From CAZPNX01 sp964588285 (GTDB lineage: Bacteria > Edwardsbacteria > AC1 > EtOH8), in the NCBI GenBank assembly GCA_964588285.1, contig CAZPNX010000031.1, forward strand, positions 1 through 25,253: a stretch of DNA of 25,253 bases, written 5' to 3'. Shown one piece after another: positions 1 through 5,804 of this stretch (position 1 is its first letter; the number at the start of each line of letters is the position of its first letter). Made by a program: the position numbers and the translations under genes. The notes beneath the pieces were generated by a model. The model had not been told where the DNA came from and made no database searches. It saw nothing but the letters and a program-made list of their open reading frames with translations.

Positions 1-20
1 TCTTGTTCTAACGTTTGCAT
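1..20 (-). CDS. Possible start of the next cassette gene (partial)
   Basis: After the cassette boundary near base 53 the minus strand carries the same leader found before the cassette 2 gene (CAACTCTAAATATTAAA), followed by ATG at 20-18 and six open codons (M-Q-T-L-E-Q) to the window edge. There is no clear Shine-Dalgarno site. The call rests only on position and the shared leader; too little is visible to name a product. Confidence 0.3.
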
Positions 21-47
21 GGTTGGTTTAATATTTAGAGTTGTGTT

Positions 48-188
48 GGATAACGGTTTGCGTGTTGCCGCAGTTGGCGATTTCGGAGCACTTCACTTTC
101 AACCCGCACAAAAGTTTGATAGTAGCACTCAGCTTCAATTTTGCACGTCACCGCCAATTGAGGCAACACGCTGTTAGCGGTAGTTTTT
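48..188 (-). other. attC-like recombination site of cassette 3 (site A)
   Basis: Imperfect palindrome of about 130 bases. GCGTGTTGCC (60-69) pairs perfectly with GGCAACACGC (162-171), TTGGCG (74-79) pairs with CGCCAA (152-157), and the outer TAAC (51-54) pairs with GTTA (173-176), with spacer bases on one side only. On the minus strand the site runs from CCGCTAAC (R''-like) to GTTATCC (R'-like). The length is similar to Vibrio VCR-type attC sites. The stop codon of the second DUF488 gene lies just outside it. Confidence 0.75.
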
Positions 189-192
189 ATTC

Positions 193-672
193 TCATAAAT
201 GTGTCACTTTGTAATGATATTTGTCTTGAAGTTTGTTTGCAACAATTGACCTGTGACAAGCTGCTGGATGTTCTTCTACACAAAATAGTACAACTCTGTT
301 TGCACCTACATTTTCAAGATTTTCAATGAAAGTATCAAAGTCAAAGTTTTCAAGTATTCTGTGTTTGTATTCAAACGAAAAGACTTCACCTAATTCCTGT
401 CTTTCTCTTTTAAGTTCACCTTTTTGTAAATCTGCCTGCTTTTGCAATTCACGGATTTCTTTTGGTGGAGCTAATTGAAGAACGTGACCGTATTTAATAT
501 CAAGTGCTGTCAACTTATTTTGAAGTCTATTGCTGTTTACAAAAGCATATTTTGAGCCCCTTACTGCTCGTCTCTGACGAATATCGCAAAATGTATCAAT
601 TCTGTTTTCAACTAACTTGTTGAAAAATTCTTGTTCAGTGGAGTTATAAACTCCTATTGTAAAAAATTCCAT
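193..672 (-). CDS. DUF488 family protein (second copy, 159 aa)
   Basis: Short DUF488-family protein. Seen: an N-terminal strand with F-T-I-G-V-Y, D-I-R near residue 30, and C-V-E-E-H-P-A-A-C-H-R-S near the C-terminus, matching the family's cysteine/histidine/arginine block. The biochemical role of DUF488 is not established to my knowledge. The ATG overlaps the stop of the preceding DUF488 gene by one base (TAATG), so translation is probably coupled. It is the last gene of cassette 3, and its stop lies about 5 bases from the attC-like site. It is a diverged tandem paralog of its neighbour: it lacks the G-H-G of the first motif and carries a charged K/E/R-rich segment near residues 78-93. The family assignment is firm; any link to defence is inference from context. 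Confidence 0.8.
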   Translation of the reverse strand: MEFFTIGVYNSTEQEFFNKLVENRIDTFCDIRQRRAVRGSKYAFVNSNRLQNKLTALDIKYGHVLQLAPPKEIRELQKQADLQKGELKRERQELGEVFSFEYKHRILENFDFDTFIENLENVGANRVVLFCVEEHPAACHRSIVANKLQDKYHYKVTHL

Positions 673-1211
673 TATTCGTATTTTTTTCTTGATGTGAAAC
701 TGGTTTCATTACCGAAAAGGTCAATTGTTCCTTTCCCTTTAGTAAGTTCATTCATTACGGTCTGCTGGTCTTTCGATTTTGATACTTCTGTAATGTGTTG
801 GATGACAATATTTTTTTTCAATAACTCTTGTCCTATAAGTTTGCTTCGGTGACATTCTTCAGGTTTGGTTTCGCTACACATTATAGCAACATTAATATCT
901 TTCTCATACGCTTTGATAAGACGTTCCAATCCTTGTTTGAAAAAGTCCTTTTCTTTTATTAAGTCATAATTCACTTTACCTTCTACATAGCAAGAACGGT
1001 CAGCCGGCAACCCGCCTAAATTGTCGCCCATATAAACGTAAGTGATATTTACAGCTTCCAATTGATTTTTGAGAAGTTCACGATTATATTGAGGATTATA
1101 TTTTGAATATGGACTTGTCCTAACATCAATCAAATACTTAACATTGAAAGAACTCAACTCTTTCAAAAAGTCTTCAAATTTTTTATTTCCGTGTCCTATA
1201 GAGTAAATCAT
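672..1211 (-). CDS. DUF488 family protein (first copy, 179 aa)
   Basis: Typical DUF488 protein of the usual length. Seen: M-I-Y-S-I-G-H-G at the N-terminus, L-I-D-V-R near residue 30, a Y-N-P-Q-Y-N segment, L-G-G-L-P, and C-S-E-T-K-P-E-E-C-H-R-S in the C-terminal half. These conserved Cys, His and Arg residues suggest an enzymatic or ligand-binding site, but the reaction is not established as far as I know. The start codon overlaps the stop of the upstream dual-OB gene in an ATGA (1211-1208), and its own stop overlaps the next DUF488 start, so the three genes form one translationally coupled unit. Length and motifs are intact. Confidence 0.87.
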   Translation of the reverse strand: MIYSIGHGNKKFEDFLKELSSFNVKYLIDVRTSPYSKYNPQYNRELLKNQLEAVNITYVYMGDNLGGLPADRSCYVEGKVNYDLIKEKDFFKQGLERLIKAYEKDINVAIMCSETKPEECHRSKLIGQELLKKNIVIQHITEVSKSKDQQTVMNELTKGKGTIDLFGNETSFTSRKKYE

Positions 1212-2020
1212 ACTTGGTCACCAATTTGATTTTCAAAAAAAGAAAAGGAACGTCCGTTAAAGAGGTCAGGCACTGTGATTATTGCAGTAACCTGTTTCCA
1301 ATATTGACCTTGAAATTGTCTTGTCAGCCCAATACGGATATATCGGTGAGGATTGGCGTTAAATGCCCTAATCAACTCAGCGGAATAGTTGTTATTGTTT
1401 CTGCTCTTTTGATATTTTACAAAAGCCAAAGTCAATAAGTCGGTAACAGGGACTCCGTTATGAACTGTTCCTGCGTTGTCAATGAAAGTCAAACGGACTT
1501 TAAATTTTCCAAAACTTATTTCATCCCACATTTGTAAAATTTGGTGTGTCTTAACAATGAACAAGGATTTGTCCTGCGGTTGCATTGCTTGGTTTAAGTC
1601 TGATATTGCCATTCTGTTTAAAACATTCACTATTTCTTGGTCTGTTAAATGTCGTATGAATCTTGGTGCAAAGTTCTCATTTATTATCCAATCTTCTGTA
1701 TGATAAATGTGTTCAGGTCGATAGTGTCTAAATTCAATATCAACGAGATTGAAATGACTAATTACCTGTGTCGTGCCGTCAAGTGTAAAGTCTCGTTGAA
1801 GCCCTGACTGAAATAGTGGTCTCACGAAACGCCAAGTTTGAGGATCAACTCCACTAACACAAATGTTGCCTTGGTTCATACGTGTAATCCCCGTAATTAT
1901 TATTTGTTTTCTGAATAGTCCTTGTCGGGCACAGGTATTACAAAGAACACCAGCATTTGAAAGGATTGGTGTCGTCAGTCGTTGTCCGCAGGCTATGCAA
2001 TTTGTTTGTGTAACTGGCAT
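1208..2020 (-). CDS. Zinc-ribbon plus dual-OB-like domain protein (270 aa)
   Basis: The first 30 residues form a zinc ribbon (C8-x2-C11 and C27-x2-C30). From about residue 37 the chain reads I-I-I-T-G-I-T-R-M-N, then I-C-V-S-G-V-D, then R-F-V-R-P. This matches my recollection of the dual OB-containing (DuOB) domain, in which a basic/Met segment precedes a C-V-A-G-I-D and I-R-P signature. OB folds usually bind nucleic acids or nucleotides, so a sensing or binding role is plausible but inferred. It is the first gene of cassette 3 and overlaps the downstream DUF488 gene by ATGA. The cassette boundary is about 27 bases upstream; a TATAAG lies between, and there is no clear Shine-Dalgarno site. 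The zinc ribbon is clear; the DuOB name is moderately sure. Confidence 0.68.
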   Translation of the reverse strand: MPVTQTNCIACGQRLTTPILSNAGVLCNTCARQGLFRKQIIITGITRMNQGNICVSGVDPQTWRFVRPLFQSGLQRDFTLDGTTQVISHFNLVDIEFRHYRPEHIYHTEDWIINENFAPRFIRHLTDQEIVNVLNRMAISDLNQAMQPQDKSLFIVKTHQILQMWDEISFGKFKVRLTFIDNAGTVHNGVPVTDLLTLAFVKYQKSRNNNNYSAELIRAFNANPHRYIRIGLTRQFQGQYWKQVTAIITVPDLFNGRSFSFFENQIGDQV

Positions 2021-2041
2021 CTGTGTCGTCTTATAAAATTA

Positions 2042-2209
2042 CCGCTAACGTGTGAGTGCTTACGCCGTTGAGTGCCGCTACTATGAAAATTCAATTTGTG
2101 TTGCGGCACGAAATGGAGCGAGCACAATAGACAAACATTATTTAGACTTCTACTCGACATAACCAAATGAGCAAGCGTCGTAAGCACGAGTGTTTGGCGC
2201 AGTGGCAAC
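2042..2209 (-). other. attC-like recombination site of cassette 2 (site B)
   Basis: Long imperfect palindrome. GTGCTTACG (2056-2064) pairs with CGTAAGCAC (2179-2187), and the outer CGCTAAC (2043-2049) faces GTTTGGCG (2192-2199). The loop contains a second hairpin, GTGCCGC (2072-2078) with GCGGCAC (2103-2109). On the minus strand the R''-like box reads GCGCCAAAC and the R'-like box GTTAGCGG. At about 165 bases it is longer than most attC sites. A small open frame crossing it (minus strand, 2208-1993) is not considered a gene. Confidence 0.72.
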
Positions 2210-2217
2210 AGTAATTC

Positions 2218-3021
2218 TTAGGCAGCCCATACGGTCGCAATGAACCATGAAGTAGTAGCTGGAACTGCAAGGATCCAGTACATAATTTGGGGGTCTTCAA
2301 CTATGCCAACAATATCGCAGTGTTGATGATACATTTTCCTAAGTTTGAGATAGAAACTCCCGAATGCTCCAAAAGACCATACAGGAACACGGAGCATTAA
2401 TGCTTCAACACTCGGTGCCGCATGCAAGCCTTCAACCCAATTCGTAAATTCGGTGAACGAAAACTGACGACAAATATCAAGTGTGAAGAGTATCAATAGG
2501 ATAGATACACTTGGGATTGATCGGATAATCGGTCTTCTGGCAACAAATTTGAAAAGCCCCTTTGCTTTTGGCATATCGTAAAAAACTTGTTTGTAAACCA
2601 TCCAGGGAAAAATCAATGACATAAAGAGATGGAACCCAACCATAGTTAGAAAGTTGGCTGAAAATCGATGATAAAGAATATTATCGAATGTGAAAAGGAG
2701 AATCCAGAAAATGATGCCGAGAGAAAGAAATGCTGTCATCGGTCTCTTATCGGCGACAGAAGTAAATTCCACTATGTAATCACCAGTAATGGCATTGGAG
2801 TTTGATCGCTCGGTACGGTTTATGTGTAACTGATAAGTCTTTCTACCAGTAATCCCTCGTTTTGCTGAAACGATTTCGTGGGTTTTAATTGTTGCTAATG
2901 CTAATAACTTGTCTTTCAAGGATCCGCTTGATTGTACATTGTGACGTTGTACTATGAATCGAGCCCACCACAGCACAAACCATAAGATCAAGCCGGCATA
3001 TGTAATGATTTCAAGAAGCAT
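2218..3021 (-). CDS. Predicted multi-pass membrane protein (267 aa)
   Basis: I do not recognise the family. Hydrophobic segments are seen at about residues 4-24, 97-116, 126-147, 170-186 and 246-264, suggesting four to five membrane spans. A polar stretch of about 60 residues between spans 1 and 2 has a predicted beta-like pattern (Y-Q-L-H-I-N). No catalytic motif is evident. It is the only gene of cassette 2. The ATG at 3021 is preceded by AAAGGAAAT, a usable Shine-Dalgarno site, and by a leader shared with the start of cassette 4. The stop codon is 9 bases from the attC-like site. Integron cassettes often carry small membrane proteins of unknown role; nothing more can be said. Confidence 0.7.
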   Translation of the reverse strand: MLLEIITYAGLILWFVLWWARFIVQRHNVQSSGSLKDKLLALATIKTHEIVSAKRGITGRKTYQLHINRTERSNSNAITGDYIVEFTSVADKRPMTAFLSLGIIFWILLFTFDNILYHRFSANFLTMVGFHLFMSLIFPWMVYKQVFYDMPKAKGLFKFVARRPIIRSIPSVSILLILFTLDICRQFSFTEFTNWVEGLHAAPSVEALMLRVPVWSFGAFGSFYLKLRKMYHQHCDIVGIVEDPQIMYWILAVPATTSWFIATVWAA

Positions 3022-3026
3022 GTGTA

Positions 3027-3053
3027 TTTCCTTTTTTTAATATTTAGAGTTGC
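3027..3053 (-). promoter_or_regulatory. Cassette 2 leader shared with cassette 4
   Basis: On the minus strand CAACTCTAAATATTAAA follows the R' box of site C and precedes the Shine-Dalgarno site AAAGGA of the membrane-protein gene. The same 17 bases occur at 43-27, directly after the R' box of site A. The TAAATATTAAA part could serve as a -10 region, but no good -35 is seen. Confidence 0.4.
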
Positions 3054-3057
3054 CATT

Positions 3058-3187
3058 GCGCCAAACGGACAGCGGTATATGACGTTTCCGCTTCACTGTC
3101 GTTCGATAAAGTTACAAATTTTATTATCAAGTTGTAAATTATCACAATGCTAAGGCGGAAATGGCATATACCGCATGTTACCAGCCG
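3058..3187 (-). other. attC-like recombination site of cassette 1 (site C)
   Basis: The clearest palindrome of the array. GCGGTATATG (3072-3081) pairs with CATATACCGC (3165-3174) and TTTCCGC (3085-3091) pairs with GCGGAAA (3155-3161), with AT-rich bases between and an inner TTACAA/TTGTAA. Three extra bases lie on one arm next to the outer box. On the minus strand the site begins with CGGCTGGTAAC (R''-like) and ends with GTTTGGCGC (R'-like; fits GTTRRRY except one base). About 130 bases long, VCR-like in size. Confidence 0.78.
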
Positions 3188-3191
3188 TATT

Positions 3192-3827
3192 TTATTCATT
3201 ATTTGTATCTGTCTTCCATTTTTCTAGTGAATCAACAAATCTTTTTGTCATAGGGTCGTTTGAATCAGAAAGTGCTTTAATAATATCATCAAATGATATA
3301 ATTGATTTTTCATTCTTTTTATTTAATGGTTGTAAATAAATAATTGTTGGCTCAATCTCAATGCCTAGATTCATAATAATCTTATTATCTCTTTTAATCC
3401 AACCGATTTTTTCAATTTTATCAAGAAGCTTATTGTATTTTATTTTTTGATTCGTTGCATTGTAAATTTTCAGGAGTCCACTTACAAGTCCTTTTACTTT
3501 TATCTTTGAAGCACTTTCTAAGTACCAGTCTTGTTTCTCTCTACGTGACCTTTGGTCTGTTTTAAGCTCAACTAAAAAAACTTTATTTTCTTTTTTTGAA
3601 TAAGTCAGGTAATCAATTTTGAATGATTTGTTTAAATCTGGATGTTTTGGAGATATTTCGCCAATCCTTACTGGAAATTCAGGAATTATAAAATCAATTT
3701 TTGTCCCAAATTTAGCTTCAATAATTTTTTCAAGATTTATTGCAAAAAAAATGTCTGCTCGTCTTTCAAGTTGATATGCAGGTAAATTTCTCCAATCGTC
3801 AAGCGTGTCAAAGAGTTTGTTTATCAT
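3192..3827 (-). CDS. PD-(D/E)XK nuclease-like protein (211 aa)
   Basis: Probable member of the PD-(D/E)XK phosphodiesterase superfamily. Near residues 70-92 it shows K-I-D-Y-L-T-Y followed by V-F-L-V-E-L-K-T-D: an Asp, a hydrophobic beta strand and E-x-K, the usual order of the active site. No helicase, methylase or DNA-recognition domain is seen, and I do not recognise the exact family. The C-terminal half is K/I/N-rich and AT-biased, unlike the host genes. The start overlaps the stop of the upstream nuclease-like gene in an ATGA (3827-3824), so the pair is translationally coupled. It is the last gene of cassette 1, with its stop about 5 bases from the palindrome. A restriction or other defence role is inference. 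Confidence 0.6.
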   Translation of the reverse strand: MINKLFDTLDDWRNLPAYQLERRADIFFAINLEKIIEAKFGTKIDFIIPEFPVRIGEISPKHPDLNKSFKIDYLTYSKKENKVFLVELKTDQRSRREKQDWYLESASKIKVKGLVSGLLKIYNATNQKIKYNKLLDKIEKIGWIKRDNKIIMNLGIEIEPTIIYLQPLNKKNEKSIISFDDIIKALSDSNDPMTKRFVDSLEKWKTDTNNE

Positions 3828-4459
3828 TTTGTGTTTATTAGAAGTTCTAGAAAATACCAGTTATTAAAATTTTCCCAATTGAAAGAATATTGGTTCTTTA
3901 AATTAACAAAAACATCCTGTCTTCCTTTATTATTCGGCGTATTCAATATTTTATTTTTTTCAGTAACATGACCATCGTGCATACAAAAAATAGTTCCACT
4001 ACCACTTTTAGATTTTTTTGTATAGGTCGCATCATCGGTAATCATATAAAACTTTCCAAAGTTAAATCTTTCTTTGGTCGCCATTTCCAATGATTCTATA
4101 TCAACATAAGAGTCTATTCTACCCCAGTCTTGAGCACCTTGCCTCTTGAGTTTAAATTTTAATTCGATTACACATTTAATCTTCCCATTGTACTGACATG
4201 AAATGTCATAATACTTTGTTTTATTTCGTATGTTATCAATTTTAGTTTCAAGGTCAACCTTAAACAAATCATCAGAATCTATTGAATAAAGTTCACCAAC
4301 ACTCCTTATAATCTGAGCAAAGTGATGCTGAAACGGAGCTTCTGTATTTATTTCATGTCTGCCATTAATAAACTGTGATTTAAATATTTTCCAAGAATGA
4401 TCTAGAACTTCGTTCATTCTTAAAAAATAATCGTTTGATATAATTTCGCTTTCTTTCAT
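3824..4459 (-). CDS. PD-(D/E)XK nuclease-like protein (211 aa)
   Basis: First gene of cassette 1. Around residues 82-101 it shows Y-Y-D-I-S-C-Q-Y, then K-C-V-I-E-L-K-F-K: an Asp, a beta strand and E-x-K, as in PD-(D/E)XK nucleases. No other domain is recognised. It is the same length as the next gene and has a similar core, but the two are otherwise clearly different, so this is either an old duplication or a pair of partners. The ATG lies only about 14 bases inside the cassette boundary (GTTACCAGCC at 4474-4465), leaving almost no leader, so transcription must come from the promoter upstream of the array. The 3' end overlaps the next gene by four bases. Confidence 0.6.
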   Translation of the reverse strand: MKESEIISNDYFLRMNEVLDHSWKIFKSQFINGRHEINTEAPFQHHFAQIIRSVGELYSIDSDDLFKVDLETKIDNIRNKTKYYDISCQYNGKIKCVIELKFKLKRQGAQDWGRIDSYVDIESLEMATKERFNFGKFYMITDDATYTKKSKSGSGTIFCMHDGHVTEKNKILNTPNNKGRQDVFVNLKNQYSFNWENFNNWYFLELLINTK

Positions 4460-4464
4460 AATAT

Positions 4465-4562
4465 GGCTGGTAACTACTGGGTTTGTGAAGTGCGTGTATT
4501 TTGGGTTTTAGCTGTTTTGAAAGGTGCGTATATCCTCGAACCAGTGGTCGGCTTTGCGCACC
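4465..4562 (-). other. attI-like (or degenerate attC) site next to the recombinase (site D)
   Basis: Weaker palindrome than sites A-C: ACTACTGGGTTTG (4473-4485) faces CGAACCAGTGGT (4537-4548), and GGTGCG (4523-4528) faces CGCACC (4557-4562). It also contains direct repeats AGTGCGTGTAT (4489-4499) and GGTGCGTATAT (4523-4533), recalling the direct repeats of attI sites. It ends on the minus strand with GTTACCAGCC, the start of cassette 1. Its position between the recombinase gene and the first cassette is that of an integron attachment site. Confidence 0.55.
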
Positions 4563-4568
4563 AATTGA

Positions 4569-4596
4569 ATTATAGCCTAAAAACGATATAAGTCAA
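4569..4596 (-). promoter_or_regulatory. Promoter reading into the cassettes (Pc-like)
   Basis: On the minus strand TTGACT (4596-4591), a 16-base spacer, then TATAAT (4574-4569). It starts directly after the recombinase stop codon (4599-4597) and points at site D and cassette 1, whose first gene has practically no leader of its own. This matches the role of the common cassette promoter in integrons. Confidence 0.72.
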
Positions 4597-5763
4597 TCAC
4601 TTTTTCTTTATTTTTAGCCTGTCTAAAGGGCTGATAATTTTACCAAGGCTTTGCTTTGATACATGGGTATATATTTCGGTGGTTTTTGAGCTGTTGTGGC
4701 CCAATAATTCCTGGATATACCTAAGGTCGGTGCCATGCTCCAACAAATGGGTGGCAAAACTGTGACGTAAAGTATGGACAGTGGCGTGCTTTTTTATTCC
4801 GGCCCTTTGGACAGCCATGGCAAACACTTTCTGCACACTGCGGGGGCTGTATTTGCCTCCGTCGGCTCCCTCGAACAAATATTTCTTTGGTTTGTATTGC
4901 CGGTAGTATTCCCTCATAAAATCCAAAATGCTGTCCGATAAAACGGTGACCCGATCCTTCATCCCTTTGGCCGACCGGATGGTTATCAGCTTGTGGTTGC
5001 TGTCAATGTCGCCGATCTGGAGGTTGACCGCCTCGCTTAACCTCAATCCGGCCGAATAGATCAGGAAAAGCAGGGTGCGGTGCTTGAGGTTGTCCACTTG
5101 TTCAAAAATGCTGGTCACGCCTTCTTCTGATAGGACTGCCGGCAGTTTCTTCTCTTTCCGGGCCCGGGGCAACTGGTAAACGGTTCGAGGCTGGCCCAGC
5201 ACCTGCTCGTAGTAAAATTTAATAGCGTTGATGGCTTGGTTCTGGTAGGTGCCGGACACTTCTTTCTCGTTCACCAAATGCAGCAGGTAGCGCTTGATCT
5301 CCTCTTGCGTTACCGACTGCGGCGGGCGGTGGCCCAAGAACGTCAAGAACAGGTTGAAGTGCGTAAGAAACGCCTTGATTGTGCTGCGGCTGTAGCGCCG
5401 CAGTTTCAACTGCTCGAGATATTCCGGCGGCAAAGCCGGGCTTTTCTTGGAGGCGAGACCCGGGGCATACCACGTTTGCCGCGTTCTTGTGTCAGATGCA
5501 TTCCTTGCGGCGACGATATTTTTTGCGCCCGAATCGCCCGGATCCACGGTTGCGGCCGTAAAAGAGGCGGCGTCTCCGAAGCGCGCCTGCAAGTATGTCA
5601 GAAAATCATCCCGGTAAGGGATGTGCCAGCACCGTTTAGTGCCGCTCCATCTCCGTCCGGGTATGGCCTTCACTTTTTCGATCAGCAACGGATCATAGGG
5701 GAACGCCAGCTTAACGCGCTTTTCCCCGCCGTATTCGATAATCGAGCAAATTACGGTTTTCAT
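4597..5763 (-). CDS. Tyrosine recombinase with HARP-like N-terminus, IntI-like (388 aa)
   Basis: Site-specific tyrosine recombinase. Residues about 15-64 resemble the HARP module (F-P-Y-D, I-P-G-R-R-W, K-R-C-W). Residues about 112-192 form the SAM-like core-binding domain and about 205-375 the catalytic domain with R241, K266, H330, R333, H356 and Y365, so the full catalytic set is present. H-T-L-R-H-S-F-A-T-H-L-L-E, Q-E-L-L-G-H and the terminal S-P-L-D-R-L are strongly IntI-like. However, only about 58 residues separate K-D-R from H-T-L-R-H; IntI proteins have an extra 30-40 residues there, so the IntI-specific insertion is missing. Start: ATG at 5763, preceded by AGGG; an upstream in-frame ATG at 5838 would run through a terminator hairpin and into the response regulator. 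It is read in the same direction as the cassettes, unlike most integrons, and its base composition is that of the host. Confidence 0.85.
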   Translation of the reverse strand: MKTVICSIIEYGGEKRVKLAFPYDPLLIEKVKAIPGRRWSGTKRCWHIPYRDDFLTYLQARFGDAASFTAATVDPGDSGAKNIVAARNASDTRTRQTWYAPGLASKKSPALPPEYLEQLKLRRYSRSTIKAFLTHFNLFLTFLGHRPPQSVTQEEIKRYLLHLVNEKEVSGTYQNQAINAIKFYYEQVLGQPRTVYQLPRARKEKKLPAVLSEEGVTSIFEQVDNLKHRTLLFLIYSAGLRLSEAVNLQIGDIDSNHKLITIRSAKGMKDRVTVLSDSILDFMREYYRQYKPKKYLFEGADGGKYSPRSVQKVFAMAVQRAGIKKHATVHTLRHSFATHLLEHGTDLRYIQELLGHNSSKTTEIYTHVSKQSLGKIISPLDRLKIKKK

Positions 5764-5770
5764 AAGCCCT

Positions 5771-5804
5771 AAAAACTTAAGCCCGCCTTTCGGCGGGCTT
5801 TTTA
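5771..5804 (-). terminator. Hairpin terminator after the response regulator gene
   Basis: Perfect 9-base stem AAGCCCGCC (5779-5787) with GGCGGGCTT (5792-5800) and a four-base loop. On the minus strand TTAAGTTTTT follows; on the plus strand TTTTT follows directly, so it may work both ways. It overlaps the start of the response regulator stop region and leaves only about 15 bases before the recombinase ATG. Confidence 0.75.

Larger units (their letters stand above)
1..4562 (-). mobile_element. Integron-like gene cassette array (three full cassettes, one partial)
   Basis: AT-rich block in which every gene is on the minus strand and the genes are divided by long imperfect palindromes with AAC/GTT outer boxes. 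Approximate cassettes in reading order: cassette 1, 4473-3067 (two nuclease-like genes); cassette 2, 3065-2050 (membrane protein); cassette 3, 2048-55 (dual-OB protein and two DUF488 proteins); cassette 4 starts near 53 and leaves the window. For each full cassette the 3' box is complementary to its own 5' box: GTTACCAGCC (4474-4465) with 3177-3186; an 18-base box at 3066-3049 with 2192-2209 (17 of 18); a 15-base box at 2049-2035 with 173-187 (14 of 15). This is what excision and insertion of circular cassettes at GTT produces. Genes stop 5-13 bases from the palindromes, which is the usual cassette compactness. Base composition differs sharply from the GC-rich chromosome to the right. Confidence 0.82.

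Noticed and set aside
35..283. Small minus-strand frame (82 codons) across site A
   Set aside because: It covers the palindrome and the end of the second DUF488 gene in another frame, so it is non-coding.
1993..2208. Small minus-strand frame (71 codons) across site B
   Set aside because: It lies inside the attC-like palindrome and overlaps the dual-OB gene start; there is no ribosome site and the product resembles nothing.
48..4562. CRISPR array or phage attachment repeats as an explanation for the spaced palindromes
   Set aside because: The repeats are not near-identical, they are over 1 kb apart with genes between them, and they pair with themselves and with their own cassette starts, which fits attC sites.
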